From contig JANNOG010000015.1 in NCBI GenBank assembly GCA_031398915.1, positions 1 to 64,000 of the forward strand: a DNA stretch of 64,000 nucleotides, written 5' to 3'. Below, one piece after another: positions 37,199 to 45,397 of the stretch (position 1 is its first letter; every line of letters starts with the position of its first letter). The notes under the pieces are model-generated. The model was not told the DNA's origin and made no database searches. It worked only from the letters and a program-made list of their open reading frames with translations. Source of the stretch: JANNOG01 sp031398915. GTDB lineage: Bacteria > Actinomycetota > Actinomycetes > Actinomycetales > JBBAYJ01. The translations under genes and the position numbers were made by a program.

Positions 37199-38389
37199 AT
37201 GGCGATGTCACCGGCCTGGCTGGCGTGGGACGACCGAGCCTGCAGCTACGACTTCGGGCCGGGCCATCCGCTGGCGCCGGTTCGGCTACGGCTGACCGCC
37301 CGGCTCTGCGCCGACCTCGGGTTGTTGGCTCCGGTCGGACCGGTCGAGGTCGTCGCCCCGGTCGAGGCCTCGGTCGAGGCGCTCGGCAGGGTCCATGACC
37401 TGGCCTATGTCGTTGCGGTCCAGGCCGCCTCGGCGGATCCTGCCAATCCGCCGGCGCGGATCGGGTTGGGCCCCGGGGACACCCCCGCCTTCGCCGGCAT
37501 GCACGAGGCGGCGGCCCTGATCGCCGGTGCGTCGATCCATCTCGCCGAGGCGGTCTGGGCCGGTCGATGCCACCACGGGGTCAACTTCTGCGGCGGACTG
37601 CATCACGCGCAGCGGGGGTCGGCGTCGGGTTTCTGCGTGTACAACGACGCGGCCCTGGCCATCGCCGCATTTCTGGATGCCGGCGCCGAACGGGTGGTCT
37701 ACATCGACCTGGACGTCCACCACGGTGACGGTGTCGAGGCGATCTTCGCCGACGAGCCTCGAGTGACCACGGTGTCGATCCACGAGTCTGCCCGGACGCT
37801 GTTTCCCGGAACCGGTGACCCGTCCTACGTCGGTGGTCCGGGTGCCCAGGGCAGCGCGGTCAACGTCGCCCTGCCCGCGGGCACCGATGACTCGGGATGG
37901 CTGCGGGCGATCCACGCGGTGGTGCCTGCAGTGGTCCGTGCCGAACAGCCCGACGTCATCGTCAGCCAGCACGGGTGCGACACGCACGTCCTGGATCCAC
38001 TGGCCCACCTGGCCGTCTCGGTCGACGGGCAGCGGATCGCGGCGGGCCTGGTCCACGACCTGGCACACGAGGTGAGCGCGGGCCGCTGGCTCGCACTGGG
38101 CGGCGGCGGCTACGAGGTGGTCGACGTGGTGCCACGGACCTGGGCCCACCTGGTGGCCATCGCCGGTCACGTGGACCTGGCGGCGGACGCCGACGTTCCC
38201 GAGGCCTGGCGTGACCACGTCCGCGATGCCCTGGCCCGCGAGGCGCCGCGACGGATGACCGACGGCGCGGCTGGGACCTGGTCGGACTACGCCGACGGCC
38301 ACGACCCGGCTGATCCGGTGGATCGGGCGATCCAGGCCACCCGCCGCGCCGCGTTCCCGTACCTGGGCCTCGATCCCTGGACCGCCTGA
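37199..38389 (+). CDS. acuC: AcuC-type histone deacetylase superfamily enzyme
   Basis: A 396-aa class I/II deacetylase fold. Zinc and catalytic elements are visible: FCGGLHHAQRGSASGFCVYND (tandem His, split as GGLHHAQ and GFCVYND), YIDLDVHHGDGVEAIF (Asp and His ligands), SIHESARTLFPGTG, QHGCDTHVLDPL (Asp) and ALGGGGYEVVDVVPRTW (the catalytic Gly-Gly-Tyr). AcuC-type proteins deacetylate acetyl-CoA synthetase and other lysines. The start ATG 37199 is favoured over the longer open frame because SPAWLAWDDRACSYDFGPGHP is where relatives begin. Divergent from the disulfide reductase. Confidence 0.92.
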   Translation: MAMSPAWLAWDDRACSYDFGPGHPLAPVRLRLTARLCADLGLLAPVGPVEVVAPVEASVEALGRVHDLAYVVAVQAASADPANPPARIGLGPGDTPAFAGMHEAAALIAGASIHLAEAVWAGRCHHGVNFCGGLHHAQRGSASGFCVYNDAALAIAAFLDAGAERVVYIDLDVHHGDGVEAIFADEPRVTTVSIHESARTLFPGTGDPSYVGGPGAQGSAVNVALPAGTDDSGWLRAIHAVVPAVVRAEQPDVIVSQHGCDTHVLDPLAHLAVSVDGQRIAAGLVHDLAHEVSAGRWLALGGGGYEVVDVVPRTWAHLVAIAGHVDLAADADVPEAWRDHVRDALAREAPRRMTDGAAGTWSDYADGHDPADPVDRAIQATRRAAFPYLGLDPWTA

Positions 38390-38421
38390 CCGCCCCCGGG
38401 ACCATCCCCAACTCCCGATCA

Positions 38422-38469
38422 TGTGCCCGAATGGCTGTCACGTCCCGTCGCAACAGCCATTCGGGCACA
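38422..38469. repeat. Palindromic element with 17-bp perfect arms
   Basis: TGTGCCCGAATGGCTGT at 38422–38438 is the exact inverse of 38453–38469, with a 14-nt spacer. With one gap and a few mismatches the pairing continues outward (CCAACTCCCGA… against …TCGGGGTTGG). It follows the acuC stop by 32 bp, so it may terminate acuC, but the long perfect arms resemble a dispersed repeat rather than a simple terminator. Confidence 0.85.
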
Positions 38470-38475
38470 CGATTC

Positions 38476-38520
38476 GGGGTTGGGTTGGGTTGGGTTGGGT
38501 TGGGTTGGGTTGGGTTGGGG
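38476..38520. repeat. GGGTT tandem array
   Basis: GGGGTT followed by seven GGGTT units and a G tract, continuing into GGGGTGGGGGTTTGGGGGG to about 38542. The strand is able to form G-quadruplexes. It lies directly behind the acuC palindrome and before the 3' end of the broken oxidoreductase gene. Confidence 0.9.
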
Positions 38521-38542
38521 TGGGGGTTTGGGGGGTGTGGGG

Positions 38543-39733
38543 TCAGGCCTCCTGAAGGGTGCGGAGGTCCGTCTCGTCGGCCTCGGTCAACTCGACCGAC
38601 GGTGCCGCCCGTGGCCAACCGATGCACGAGTCGTGCGCCCGGAAGTTGCGCAGCCACCAGGCCCAGTCCTCCGGCACCAGGCCGAACGGATCGGCCTGGC
38701 CCAGCTCTCGAGCGGCCCACACCGGCCAGCGGGGATTTGGACAACGCCGGGCGCCCGAGCATCACCAGGTCGATCAGCTCCTCCCGGATGACGTGGTCCG
38801 CAACTGACGGCAGGCCGAGGTTCCAGCTGGTGGCGACCGGGATCCCCGACTCGTTCCGGAGCCGGGTCGACCGTTCGACCATGAACGCCATGTCGGCGAA
38901 GGGCACCTCGTTCATCTCGTCGGTGTTGAACCCGATGCTCAGGTCCGCCCGGTCCAGGCCGTGCTCCTTCATGGCCTTCACCGCGATGATCGATTCGTCC
39001 AACTGCACTCCGGCGGGGTTGAGGTCGTCCGAGCCGAGACGCATGGTCAGTGGAAGGCGCTCGGGCCGGACCGCACGCACGGCGTCCAGGGCCTCCAGGT
39101 GGAAGCGCATCCGGTTGTCCAGGCCGCCGCCGTAGGCATCGGTGCGCTGGTTGGCGATGGGCGAGAAGAAGCTGGCCCCCAGATACCCGTGGGCGTAGTG
39201 CATTTCGAGCCACCCGAATCCGGCCTCGGCCGCGCGCTCGGCGGCGCGGGCGTACGCCCGGTGGATCCCGTGGATCTCGGCCTCGGTCAACTCGTCGACG
39301 GACTGGTCGTACTTGCCGCCGTAGGGCAGCGGCGACGGTCCGACGACCCGCCAGCCGTCGGGGTGGTCCGCCGGCAGCTGGTGCCCACCCTCCCGGTGCT
39401 TGACCTCGCTGCTCTTGCGGCCGGTGTGACCCAACTGGATTGGCGGGGACACCGCCCATGTCCTTGATGATGTCGGTGACCCGCCTGAGGCCCGGGGATC
39501 TGGTCGTCGTCGTAGATGCCGCCACGCCCCACGCTGGTCCGACCCTCGGGAGTGATGGCCAGCTGTTCCAGGAAGACCAGGCCGAAGCCGCCGGCGGCTC
39601 GCGAGCCCGCCGGCATCACGTGGAAGTCGTTCATCTTCGCGTCGGTGGAGCGGTACATGGTCATCGGGGACATCGCGATGCGGTTGCGCAGCGTGACGCC
39701 CTTCGGGGTGAAGGGGCTGAACAGATCTGGCAT
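38543..39733 (-). pseudogene. Old yellow enzyme / NADH:flavin oxidoreductase, broken by three frameshifts
   Basis: Reading through three frames rebuilds one normal OYE of about 395 aa. Frame A from ATG 39733 begins MPDLFSPFTPKGVTLRNRI and ends DDQIPG. An extra C at about 39489–39490 moves it to frame B (LRRVTDIIKDMGGVPA). An extra A at about 39440–39441 moves it to frame C, which carries HTGRKSS, FGWLEMHYAHGYL, QRTDAYGGGLDNR and LVMLGRPALS. An extra A at about 38736–38738 then leads to the closing WLRNFRAHDSCIGWPRA and the TGA at 38543. Each shift is +1 and the three sum to a codon. Either a recent pseudogene or base-calling errors in runs of A or C. Confidence 0.88.
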
Positions 39734-40009
39734 GAGGCGTCCTCGGTCGGCGGATCCGGGTCTGGGATCGGATGCCACGCTGCATCTGTCCCCTCACGCT
39801 AGGCAGAGGATGTATCACCGACGTCACGCTCAGGCTGACATCTGTGACGATCTCCTCTCGGCGCGTCGACCGGGCGTGTTGGGTCCGTCCGGACGGCCCC
39901 GCCCGACAAGTCACGGCCGCGACCGGTCCTATCGCGGACCCTGCCGGTAGCCTCAGGTCCGACACCGCAGCATGCAGTGACGACATTCACCGACGACCGA
40001 GGGACACCT

Positions 40010-40108
40010 ATGGGTTCTGTGATCAAGAAGCGCCGTAAGCGCATGGCCAAGAAGAAGCACCGCAAGCTGCTGCGCAAGACCCGCCACCAGCGCCGTAACA
40101 AGAAGTAG
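40010..40108 (+). CDS. Small ribosomal subunit protein bS22 (AURKAIP1/COX24-like)
   Basis: A 32-aa extremely basic peptide: MGSVIKKRRKRMAKKKHRKL then a tail LRKTRHQRRNKK. This matches the tiny bS22 protein of the actinobacterial 30S subunit, a homologue of the COX24/AURKAIP1 domain of mitoribosomes, encoded just before a galE-like epimerase gene as in mycobacteria (Rv0500B type). It is too short for most gene finders. The start is ATG 40010 and the stop TAG 40106–40108, only 6 bp before the epimerase GTG. A GGGA/GAGGGA ribosome-site-like tract precedes the start. Confidence 0.95.
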   Translation: MGSVIKKRRKRMAKKKHRKLLRKTRHQRRNKK

Positions 40109-40114
40109 GTCACT

Positions 40115-41143
40115 GTGGCGGGCCGTCGTGTCCTGGTCACGGGGGTTGCCGGACAGATCGGCGGCCTTGTGGCGGCGTCACTGGCCCGTCACGTCGACGT
40201 CGACCACGTCGTCGGCGTCGACTCCGCCGCACCCACGACCGAGGCCGTGGCGGCCGCGGGCGTCGAACTGGTGCGGGTGGACCTGCGCAGTCCGTCCGTG
40301 GTGCGCCTGGTTCGCGAGCTCGAAGTCGACACCGTGGTGCACATGGGCGTCGTCCTCAGCGCGGCCGACGCCGGCGGCAGGGCATCGATGAAAGAGATCA
40401 ACATCCTGGGAACCATGCACCTGCTCGCCGCATGCCAGAAGCTGGACACCGTGCGTCGAGTGGTGGTGCGTTCCAGTGCCGGGGTCTACGGCAGCGGTCC
40501 GGAGGATCCGGCGTTGTTCGCCGAGGACACCGAACCCACCCACCCACCCCGCAGCGGCTGGGGTCGGGACTGCATCGAGGTCGAGGCGACGGTGCGGGGC
40601 TTCGCCCGTCGCCGTCGCGACATCACGGTGGCGATGCTGCGATTCACGCATGCCGTGGCGCCGTCGCTGCGCACCCAATTCACTGATCTGTTCCTGCTAC
40701 CGATGGTGCCGGCTCCCCTGGGTCGTGACGCCCGGCTGCAGTTCGTCCACGTGGACGACATCGTCGAGGCCAGCGTGACGGCGGCGCTCACCGACGCCTC
40801 GGGTGAGATCAACATCGCGGGGCCCGGGGTGCTCACCGTGACTCAGGCCGCGACGATGGCCGGACGGCCGGTGATGGGGCTGCCGGGCGCGGCGCTGCGA
40901 CGACTGCACCGCCTGCCGGCCCCACTGCGCGGTGTGGTGCTGACGGACGACGACATCTCACTCCTCGGCTACGGACGGGTGCTGGACACCACCCGAATGA
41001 CGCGCGACCTCGGCTTCGCGCCTCGGTTCGGCACGACCGCGGCATTCGCCGACTTCGTCACCGGTCGCCAGGCCTCCGGCCCGTTGGGTGCGGCCCGCGA
41101 TTCGATCGTCGCGGCCGGGCGCGTGCTGACGGGCACCCGATGA
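40115..41143 (+). CDS. NAD-dependent epimerase/dehydratase-like protein (short-chain extended fold)
   Basis: A 342-aa extended-SDR-like protein. The NAD loop VLVTGVAGQIGGLVAASL is intact, as are the second-strand Asp (VVGVDSAA) and VHMGVVLSA. Downstream of SSAGVYGSGPED, where SDR enzymes carry Tyr-x3-Lys, the sequence reads HPPRSGWGRDCIEVEA: both catalytic residues appear to be missing. Mycobacterial Rv0501 occupies the same position after bS22 and also looks divergent. It might bind rather than convert a nucleotide sugar. GTG 40115; its stop overlaps the next ATG. Confidence 0.82.
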   Translation: MAGRRVLVTGVAGQIGGLVAASLARHVDVDHVVGVDSAAPTTEAVAAAGVELVRVDLRSPSVVRLVRELEVDTVVHMGVVLSAADAGGRASMKEINILGTMHLLAACQKLDTVRRVVVRSSAGVYGSGPEDPALFAEDTEPTHPPRSGWGRDCIEVEATVRGFARRRRDITVAMLRFTHAVAPSLRTQFTDLFLLPMVPAPLGRDARLQFVHVDDIVEASVTAALTDASGEINIAGPGVLTVTQAATMAGRPVMGLPGAALRRLHRLPAPLRGVVLTDDDISLLGYGRVLDTTRMTRDLGFAPRFGTTAAFADFVTGRQASGPLGAARDSIVAAGRVLTGTR

Positions 41144-42252
41144 GCGGGCAACGACCCACGGTGTCGCTGGTGTCGGCGGCGGCCGATCGAGCCGGCGCCG
41201 AACGCGCCCGGCGCCGACTCCACCTCACGCCGTTGCTGGACCAGGCGGCAGGCCATGAGCGCGGGTCGGAGCCGGATCACGAGGACTCCCCGGTCGCCGA
41301 GCACGCCCGGCGGGCACAGGGGGCTGCGGATGCCCGGCCCACCTCGGCACCCACCGCGTCACCCGAAGCTGCCGAAGCTCCGGGACAACCCGAGGGCGAG
41401 GCACCCAAGACCCCGGACCTGCCGCCGCTGCTGGCTCATGCCCTCGACTTCCTGACCCGCCGGCTGGCGGGCGACTACGAGATCGACGACTTCGGACTGG
41501 ACCGGGACCTGGCCCAGTCGGTGTTGTTCCCGCTGCTGCGACCGATGTACCGGCACTGGTTCCGGGTGGACGTCCGCGGCGCGGAGAACGTCCCCGACTC
41601 GGGACCGGCGCTGCTGGTGAGCAACCACTCGGGCACGCTGGCGTGGGATGCGCTGATGACCCAACTCGCGGTCTACGACACCACTCCGTCGCGGCGGATC
41701 ATGCGCCCGCTGGCCGCCGATCTGGTGTTCGCGACACCGGTGATGGGGGACCTGGCCCGTCGGGTGGGCGCCACCCTGGCGTCCGCGCCCGACGCCGAGC
41801 GGCTCCTCGGCGCCGGTGAACTGGTCGGCGTCTGGCCCGAGGGATTCAAGGGGATCGGCAAGCTCTATCGAGATCGCTACCGGTTACAGCGATTCGGGCG
41901 CGGCGGGTTCGTCTCGGCGGCGATCCGGGCGCAGGTGCCGATCATCCCGGTGTCCGTGGTCGGTGCCGAAGAATCGCACCCCATGATCGCCGACGTGCCG
42001 CCGTTGGCCAGGCTGATGGGTACGCCGTACTGGCCGGTCACCCCCACCTGGCCCTGGCTGGGGCCGGTCGGTCTGGTCCCGCTGCCCAGCAAGTGGATCG
42101 TCGACTTCGGCGTTCCGGTCCGGACCGACAGCCACGACGCCGCAGACGCCGACGACCCACTCGTCGTCCTCGAGGTCACCGACCACATTCGCGAGGTGAT
42201 CCAACGGACCCTCTACACCCTCCTGGTGCAGCGGGGTCCCGCTTTCGGCTAA
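41140..42252 (+). CDS. PlsC-like lysophospholipid acyltransferase with disordered N-terminus
   Basis: A 370-aa protein. Residues 1–95 are Ala/Pro/Glu/Arg-rich and probably disordered. The PlsC domain (about 125–330) has motif I SNHSGTLAWDA (His and Asp), motif III VWPEGFKGIGK and motif IV IIPVSVVG. It would acylate a lysophospholipid or glycerol-phosphate at the inner membrane. The segment YEIDDFGLDRDLAQSVLFPLL before the domain is characteristic of the mycobacterial Rv0502-type subgroup that follows the epimerase gene. ATG 41140 overlaps the epimerase stop. It is separated from rex by 99 bp that hold the Rex operator. Confidence 0.88.
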   Translation: MSGQRPTVSLVSAAADRAGAERARRRLHLTPLLDQAAGHERGSEPDHEDSPVAEHARRAQGAADARPTSAPTASPEAAEAPGQPEGEAPKTPDLPPLLAHALDFLTRRLAGDYEIDDFGLDRDLAQSVLFPLLRPMYRHWFRVDVRGAENVPDSGPALLVSNHSGTLAWDALMTQLAVYDTTPSRRIMRPLAADLVFATPVMGDLARRVGATLASAPDAERLLGAGELVGVWPEGFKGIGKLYRDRYRLQRFGRGGFVSAAIRAQVPIIPVSVVGAEESHPMIADVPPLARLMGTPYWPVTPTWPWLGPVGLVPLPSKWIVDFGVPVRTDSHDAADADDPLVVLEVTDHIREVIQRTLYTLLVQRGPAFG

Positions 42253-42295
42253 GGCATCGGCCGCCGCCGTCCGACGATCGGAGCGCGCCACGCGC

Positions 42296-42321
42296 GACTT
42301 TGTGCTTCTCTTCACAAAGTC
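42296..42321. promoter_or_regulatory. Rex operator (ROP) upstream of rex-hemACDB
   Basis: Perfect inverted repeat: GACTTTGTG, an 8-nt spacer, CACAAAGTC. The core TTGTG-N8-CACAA matches the known Rex operator (TTGTGAAnnnnTTCACAA family). It ends 30 bp before the rex start, where it would block transcription when NADH is low, i.e. Rex represses its own operon until NADH accumulates, as known for the Streptomyces rex-hemACD operon. Confidence 0.95.
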
Positions 42322-42351
42322 GTAACCTGTGCGCACCCGACGAGGAGTGTC

Positions 42352-43083
42352 ATGGCTGATCGCCCGTCCCGCAGCTATCCCGGATACCCGGTGGTCGTCA
42401 ACGACGCCCTGGTGGTGCCCGAGGCCACTGTCGGACGCCTGCCCGGTTACCTGCACGCGCTGCGCGGTATGGCAGAGGACGGCATCACCACCGTGTCGAG
42501 CCAGGATCTGGCAGCTCAGGTCGGTGTCTCGGCGGTCAAGCTGCGCAAGGACCTGTCCTATCTCGGCTCGTTCGGCACCCGCGGGGTCGGGTACGACGTC
42601 GGGCACCTGGTGCATTCGGTCTCGGCCATGCTGGGGGTCGCCGACGACTGGGAGGTAGCCATCGTCGGGCTGGGCAACCTGGGTCGGGCGCTTGCCAGGT
42701 ACGAAGGCTTCAGCACCCGCGGCCTCCAGGTCACCGCCCTGTTCGAGGTGGACCCGGACCTGGTCGGGACCGAGGTCACCGGCGTCCGGGTGCATCACGT
42801 CGACGACGCTCCGACCGTGCTGCGCGAGACCGGGATCCGGATCGCCGTGCTGGCCGTCCCGGCCGCGGCCGCCCAGTCGGTGGCCGACCTCCTGGTGGCC
42901 GGTGGCGTCACCAGCCTGCTCAGCTTCGCCCCGGCCGGCGTCACCGTGCCCGCCGGCGTCCACCTGCGCCACGTCGACCTCTCGGCCGAGCTGCAGATCC
43001 TCGGTTTCCGCGAATTCCATCGAAGCCACGAGGTGCGAGGCGCGTCGCGCGAGGCGTCACGCACCAGCGGAGCCATGGCATGA
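42352..43083 (+). CDS. rex: Redox-sensing transcriptional repressor Rex
   Basis: Rex senses the NADH/NAD ratio. The 243-aa protein has an N-terminal winged helix (about 15–85) with VSSQDLAAQVGVSAVKLRKDLSYLGSFG and GVGYDV, and a C-terminal Rossmann domain with VAIVGLGNLGRALARYEGF that binds NADH. AVPAAAAQSVADLLVAGGV and LLSFAPAGV are typical. The swapped C-terminal helix is present with QILGFREFHR; the last 15 residues are not conserved. An operator lies 31 bp upstream and its stop overlaps the hemA ATG, so it controls its own haem operon. Confidence 0.97.
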   Translation: MADRPSRSYPGYPVVVNDALVVPEATVGRLPGYLHALRGMAEDGITTVSSQDLAAQVGVSAVKLRKDLSYLGSFGTRGVGYDVGHLVHSVSAMLGVADDWEVAIVGLGNLGRALARYEGFSTRGLQVTALFEVDPDLVGTEVTGVRVHHVDDAPTVLRETGIRIAVLAVPAAAAQSVADLLVAGGVTSLLSFAPAGVTVPAGVHLRHVDLSAELQILGFREFHRSHEVRGASREASRTSGAMA

Positions 43084-44414
43084 GCCTCATCGCCGTTGGT
43101 CTGTCGCACCGCAGCGCGCCCCTGCCGCTGCTGGAACGGGCCTCGCTCGGTGCCGCTGACCCAGCCCTGCGCCGCGCCATCCTGGCCGGTGGGAACGTGG
43201 ACGACCTCATCGTGATCGCGACGTGCAACCGGATCGAGGTGTACGCGGACTCCCGCCGATTCCACGGCGGGGTCGCCGACGTCGCGGCTGCGCTGGCCCG
43301 CACCAGCGAGGTCGACCTCGACACCCTGGCGTCGCACCTGTACGCCTACTACGACTCGGCTGCGGTCGAGCACCTGTTCACCGTCACCGCCGGACTGGAC
43401 TCGATGGCTCTCGGCGAGAGTCAGATCCTGGGCCAGGTCCGGACCGCATGGCAGGCGGCTCACCACGCTGGACCGGGGCCGGTCCGCGAGCTGGACGAGG
43501 CGTTCCAACAGGCCCTCCGGGTCGGCAAGCGAGCACAGAGCGAGACCGGACTGGACCGCCTCGGCAACGCCCTGGTCGAGGCGGCATGCGACCGGGCCGA
43601 GACGATCCTCGGCGGCACCGGGCGGCGCATCGTCGTGGTGGGCGCCGGGGCGATGGCTGCACTGATCGTCACGACACTGGGGCGCCGGCCCGACGCGGCC
43701 GCCGACCGGACGGTCACCGTGGTCAGCCGCACGATGGCCGCCTCCCAGCGGTTGACCACCGGCGCAGGCGCCTCGGTCGACGCCACAGCAGCGCGCTGGG
43801 ACGACCTCGCACAGCTGTTGACCGAGGCTGACCTGGTGTTCAGCTGTACCGGGGCGGTCGGCCACGTCCTCGACGCGCGGACCGTCGCCACAGCCCGCAC
43901 CGGAGGGTCGGCGGGCAGCGGCCGACCGCTGGTCCTGGTCGACCTGGCGTTGCCGCGTGACATCGACCCGCTGGCTGATCATGTCGACGGTGTCACGGTC
44001 GTCGACCTCGAACTCCTGGGCGCCGAGCTGTCCGAGGCGCACGGCCGTCACGACGTCGCCGAGGCGCGCGCCATCGTCGCCGACGAGGTCGGTCGCTGGC
44101 GCGCCGAGCGGGCTGCGGCCGACGTCGCCCCCACCGTCGTGGCACTACGCGAGCAGGCCGCCACGATTCTCGACGCCGAGCTTGCCCGGCTTCGTCGGCG
44201 ACTCCCCGACATGTCCTCGCAGGATGCCGCCGAGGTCGAGCGCGCCGTCCGCCGTGCCGTCGAGAAGGTCCTGCACACTCCGACCGTGCGGGTGAAGCAG
44301 CTCGCGGACGCACCCGGTGGGTCCTTCTACGCGGAGGCCTTGGCGACCCTGTTCGACCTCGACGTGTCCGACGTGACAACCGTCGACCGAGTGCTCGCCG
44401 GCGGCCGGCCATGA
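43080..44414 (+). CDS. hemA: Glutamyl-tRNA reductase
   Basis: First step of the C5 pathway: glutamyl-tRNA to glutamate-1-semialdehyde, with NADPH. The 444-aa protein has SHRSAPLPLLERASL at the N-terminus, the nucleophilic Cys49 in IATCNRIEVYA, GESQILGQVRTAW, the NADPH loop IVVVGAGAMAALI and a C-terminal helical dimerisation domain (VEKVLHTPTVRVKQL). ATG 43080 overlaps rex by 4 bases, and the stop overlaps hemC likewise. Its product is taken over by HemL (48514). Confidence 0.97.
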   Translation: MSLIAVGLSHRSAPLPLLERASLGAADPALRRAILAGGNVDDLIVIATCNRIEVYADSRRFHGGVADVAAALARTSEVDLDTLASHLYAYYDSAAVEHLFTVTAGLDSMALGESQILGQVRTAWQAAHHAGPGPVRELDEAFQQALRVGKRAQSETGLDRLGNALVEAACDRAETILGGTGRRIVVVGAGAMAALIVTTLGRRPDAAADRTVTVVSRTMAASQRLTTGAGASVDATAARWDDLAQLLTEADLVFSCTGAVGHVLDARTVATARTGGSAGSGRPLVLVDLALPRDIDPLADHVDGVTVVDLELLGAELSEAHGRHDVAEARAIVADEVGRWRAERAAADVAPTVVALREQAATILDAELARLRRRLPDMSSQDAAEVERAVRRAVEKVLHTPTVRVKQLADAPGGSFYAEALATLFDLDVSDVTTVDRVLAGGRP

Positions 44415-45397
44415 CGCAGCCGCTGCGGATCGGCACCCGCGCCAGCTCACTCGCCATGGTCCAGTCGGGGCGGGTCGCCGCCGACCTGACCGAGCGTCTG
44501 GGGCGCCCGGTCGTGCTGGTGAACGTGCGGACGGTCGGAGACGAGTCGTCGTCGTCGTTACGCACGATCGGTGGAACCGGCGTCTTCGTGTCCGCGCTAC
44601 GAGAGGCGCTGGCCTCGGGCCAGGTGGATGTCGCGGTCCACAGCCTGAAGGATCTGCCGACCGCGAACGAGCCCGGCATAGTCCTGGCCGCGGTGCCCCC
44701 TCGCGAGGATCCACGTGACGCCCTCGTCGCCCGGGACGGACTGCACCTGCACGAGCTGCCGCCCGGGTCACGAGTCGGGACCGGGTCACCTCGCCGGGCT
44801 GCCGCACTCGCCGGATTGGGCCTCGACATCGTCGACATCCGAGGAAACGTCGACACCCGACTCTCCCGCGTCGGCGACGACCTCGACGCGGTGGTCGTCG
44901 CCCTCGCCGGGCTGCGGCGGCTGGGTCGCGACGGCGAGGCGACCGAACTCCTGGACCCGCTACTCGTGCTGCCCGCCCCCGGTCAGGGTGCGTTGGCGGT
45001 CGAGACCCGCGCCGACGACCCACTCACCGATGCTGTCCGCATCGCACTGGACGACATCGAGACCCGATGGGCCGTCAGTGCCGAGCGTGCCGTCCTCGCC
45101 ACCCTGGAGGCGGGATGTTCCGCACCGGTCGGGGCGCTCGCCGACGTCGGTATGGCCGAGACCGCCGCGGCCGGCGCGTTAGAGATATACCTGCGGGCGA
45201 GCCTCGGCGTCGCTCGCGACCCTGACGACGGAGGCGGGTGGTCTGGCCTTACCCGGGCGTCACGGACCGCGGTCGTCGCCGACGTCGAGGCCGCCCACGA
45301 CCTCGGTGTCGAGGTCGCTCGACGACTTGCGCCCGACGGCATGTCGATTCTCATCCCGCCTGCCCCGATCCCTGCTCAGACTGTAGGAAGACGATGA
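44411..45397 (+). CDS. hemC: Hydroxymethylbilane synthase (porphobilinogen deaminase)
   Basis: Polymerises four porphobilinogens. The 328-aa protein carries RIGTRASSLAMVQSG, HSLKDLPT, SPRRAAAL, the RGNVDTRL dipyrromethane-binding motif, GQGALAVETR, and the cofactor-bearing Cys236 in LEAGCSAPVGAL. C-terminal residues after about 305 are poorly conserved. ATG 44411 overlaps the hemA stop; the hemD ATG overlaps its own stop. A ribosome site AGGAAG precedes hemD inside its 3' end. Confidence 0.97.
   Translation: MTQPLRIGTRASSLAMVQSGRVAADLTERLGRPVVLVNVRTVGDESSSSLRTIGGTGVFVSALREALASGQVDVAVHSLKDLPTANEPGIVLAAVPPREDPRDALVARDGLHLHELPPGSRVGTGSPRRAAALAGLGLDIVDIRGNVDTRLSRVGDDLDAVVVALAGLRRLGRDGEATELLDPLLVLPAPGQGALAVETRADDPLTDAVRIALDDIETRWAVSAERAVLATLEAGCSAPVGALADVGMAETAAAGALEIYLRASLGVARDPDDGGGWSGLTRASRTAVVADVEAAHDLGVEVARRLAPDGMSILIPPAPIPAQTVGRR

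Noticed and set aside
38476..38542. Telomere-like sequence
   Set aside because: GGGTT units resemble telomeric repeats, but the array is internal, short and flanked by ordinary genes; no sign of a replicon end.
37962..39986. A 674-codon open frame on the minus strand
   Set aside because: Only its middle part (about 38740–39440) is real: frame C of the broken OYE gene. The rest is antisense of acuC's end, the GGGTT array (giving PNPTQ repeats) and upstream non-coding sequence.
45238..45393. Longer N-terminus for hemD
   Set aside because: Frame open to 45238 but antisense/other-frame to hemC; AGGAAG ribosome site and overlap support ATG 45394.
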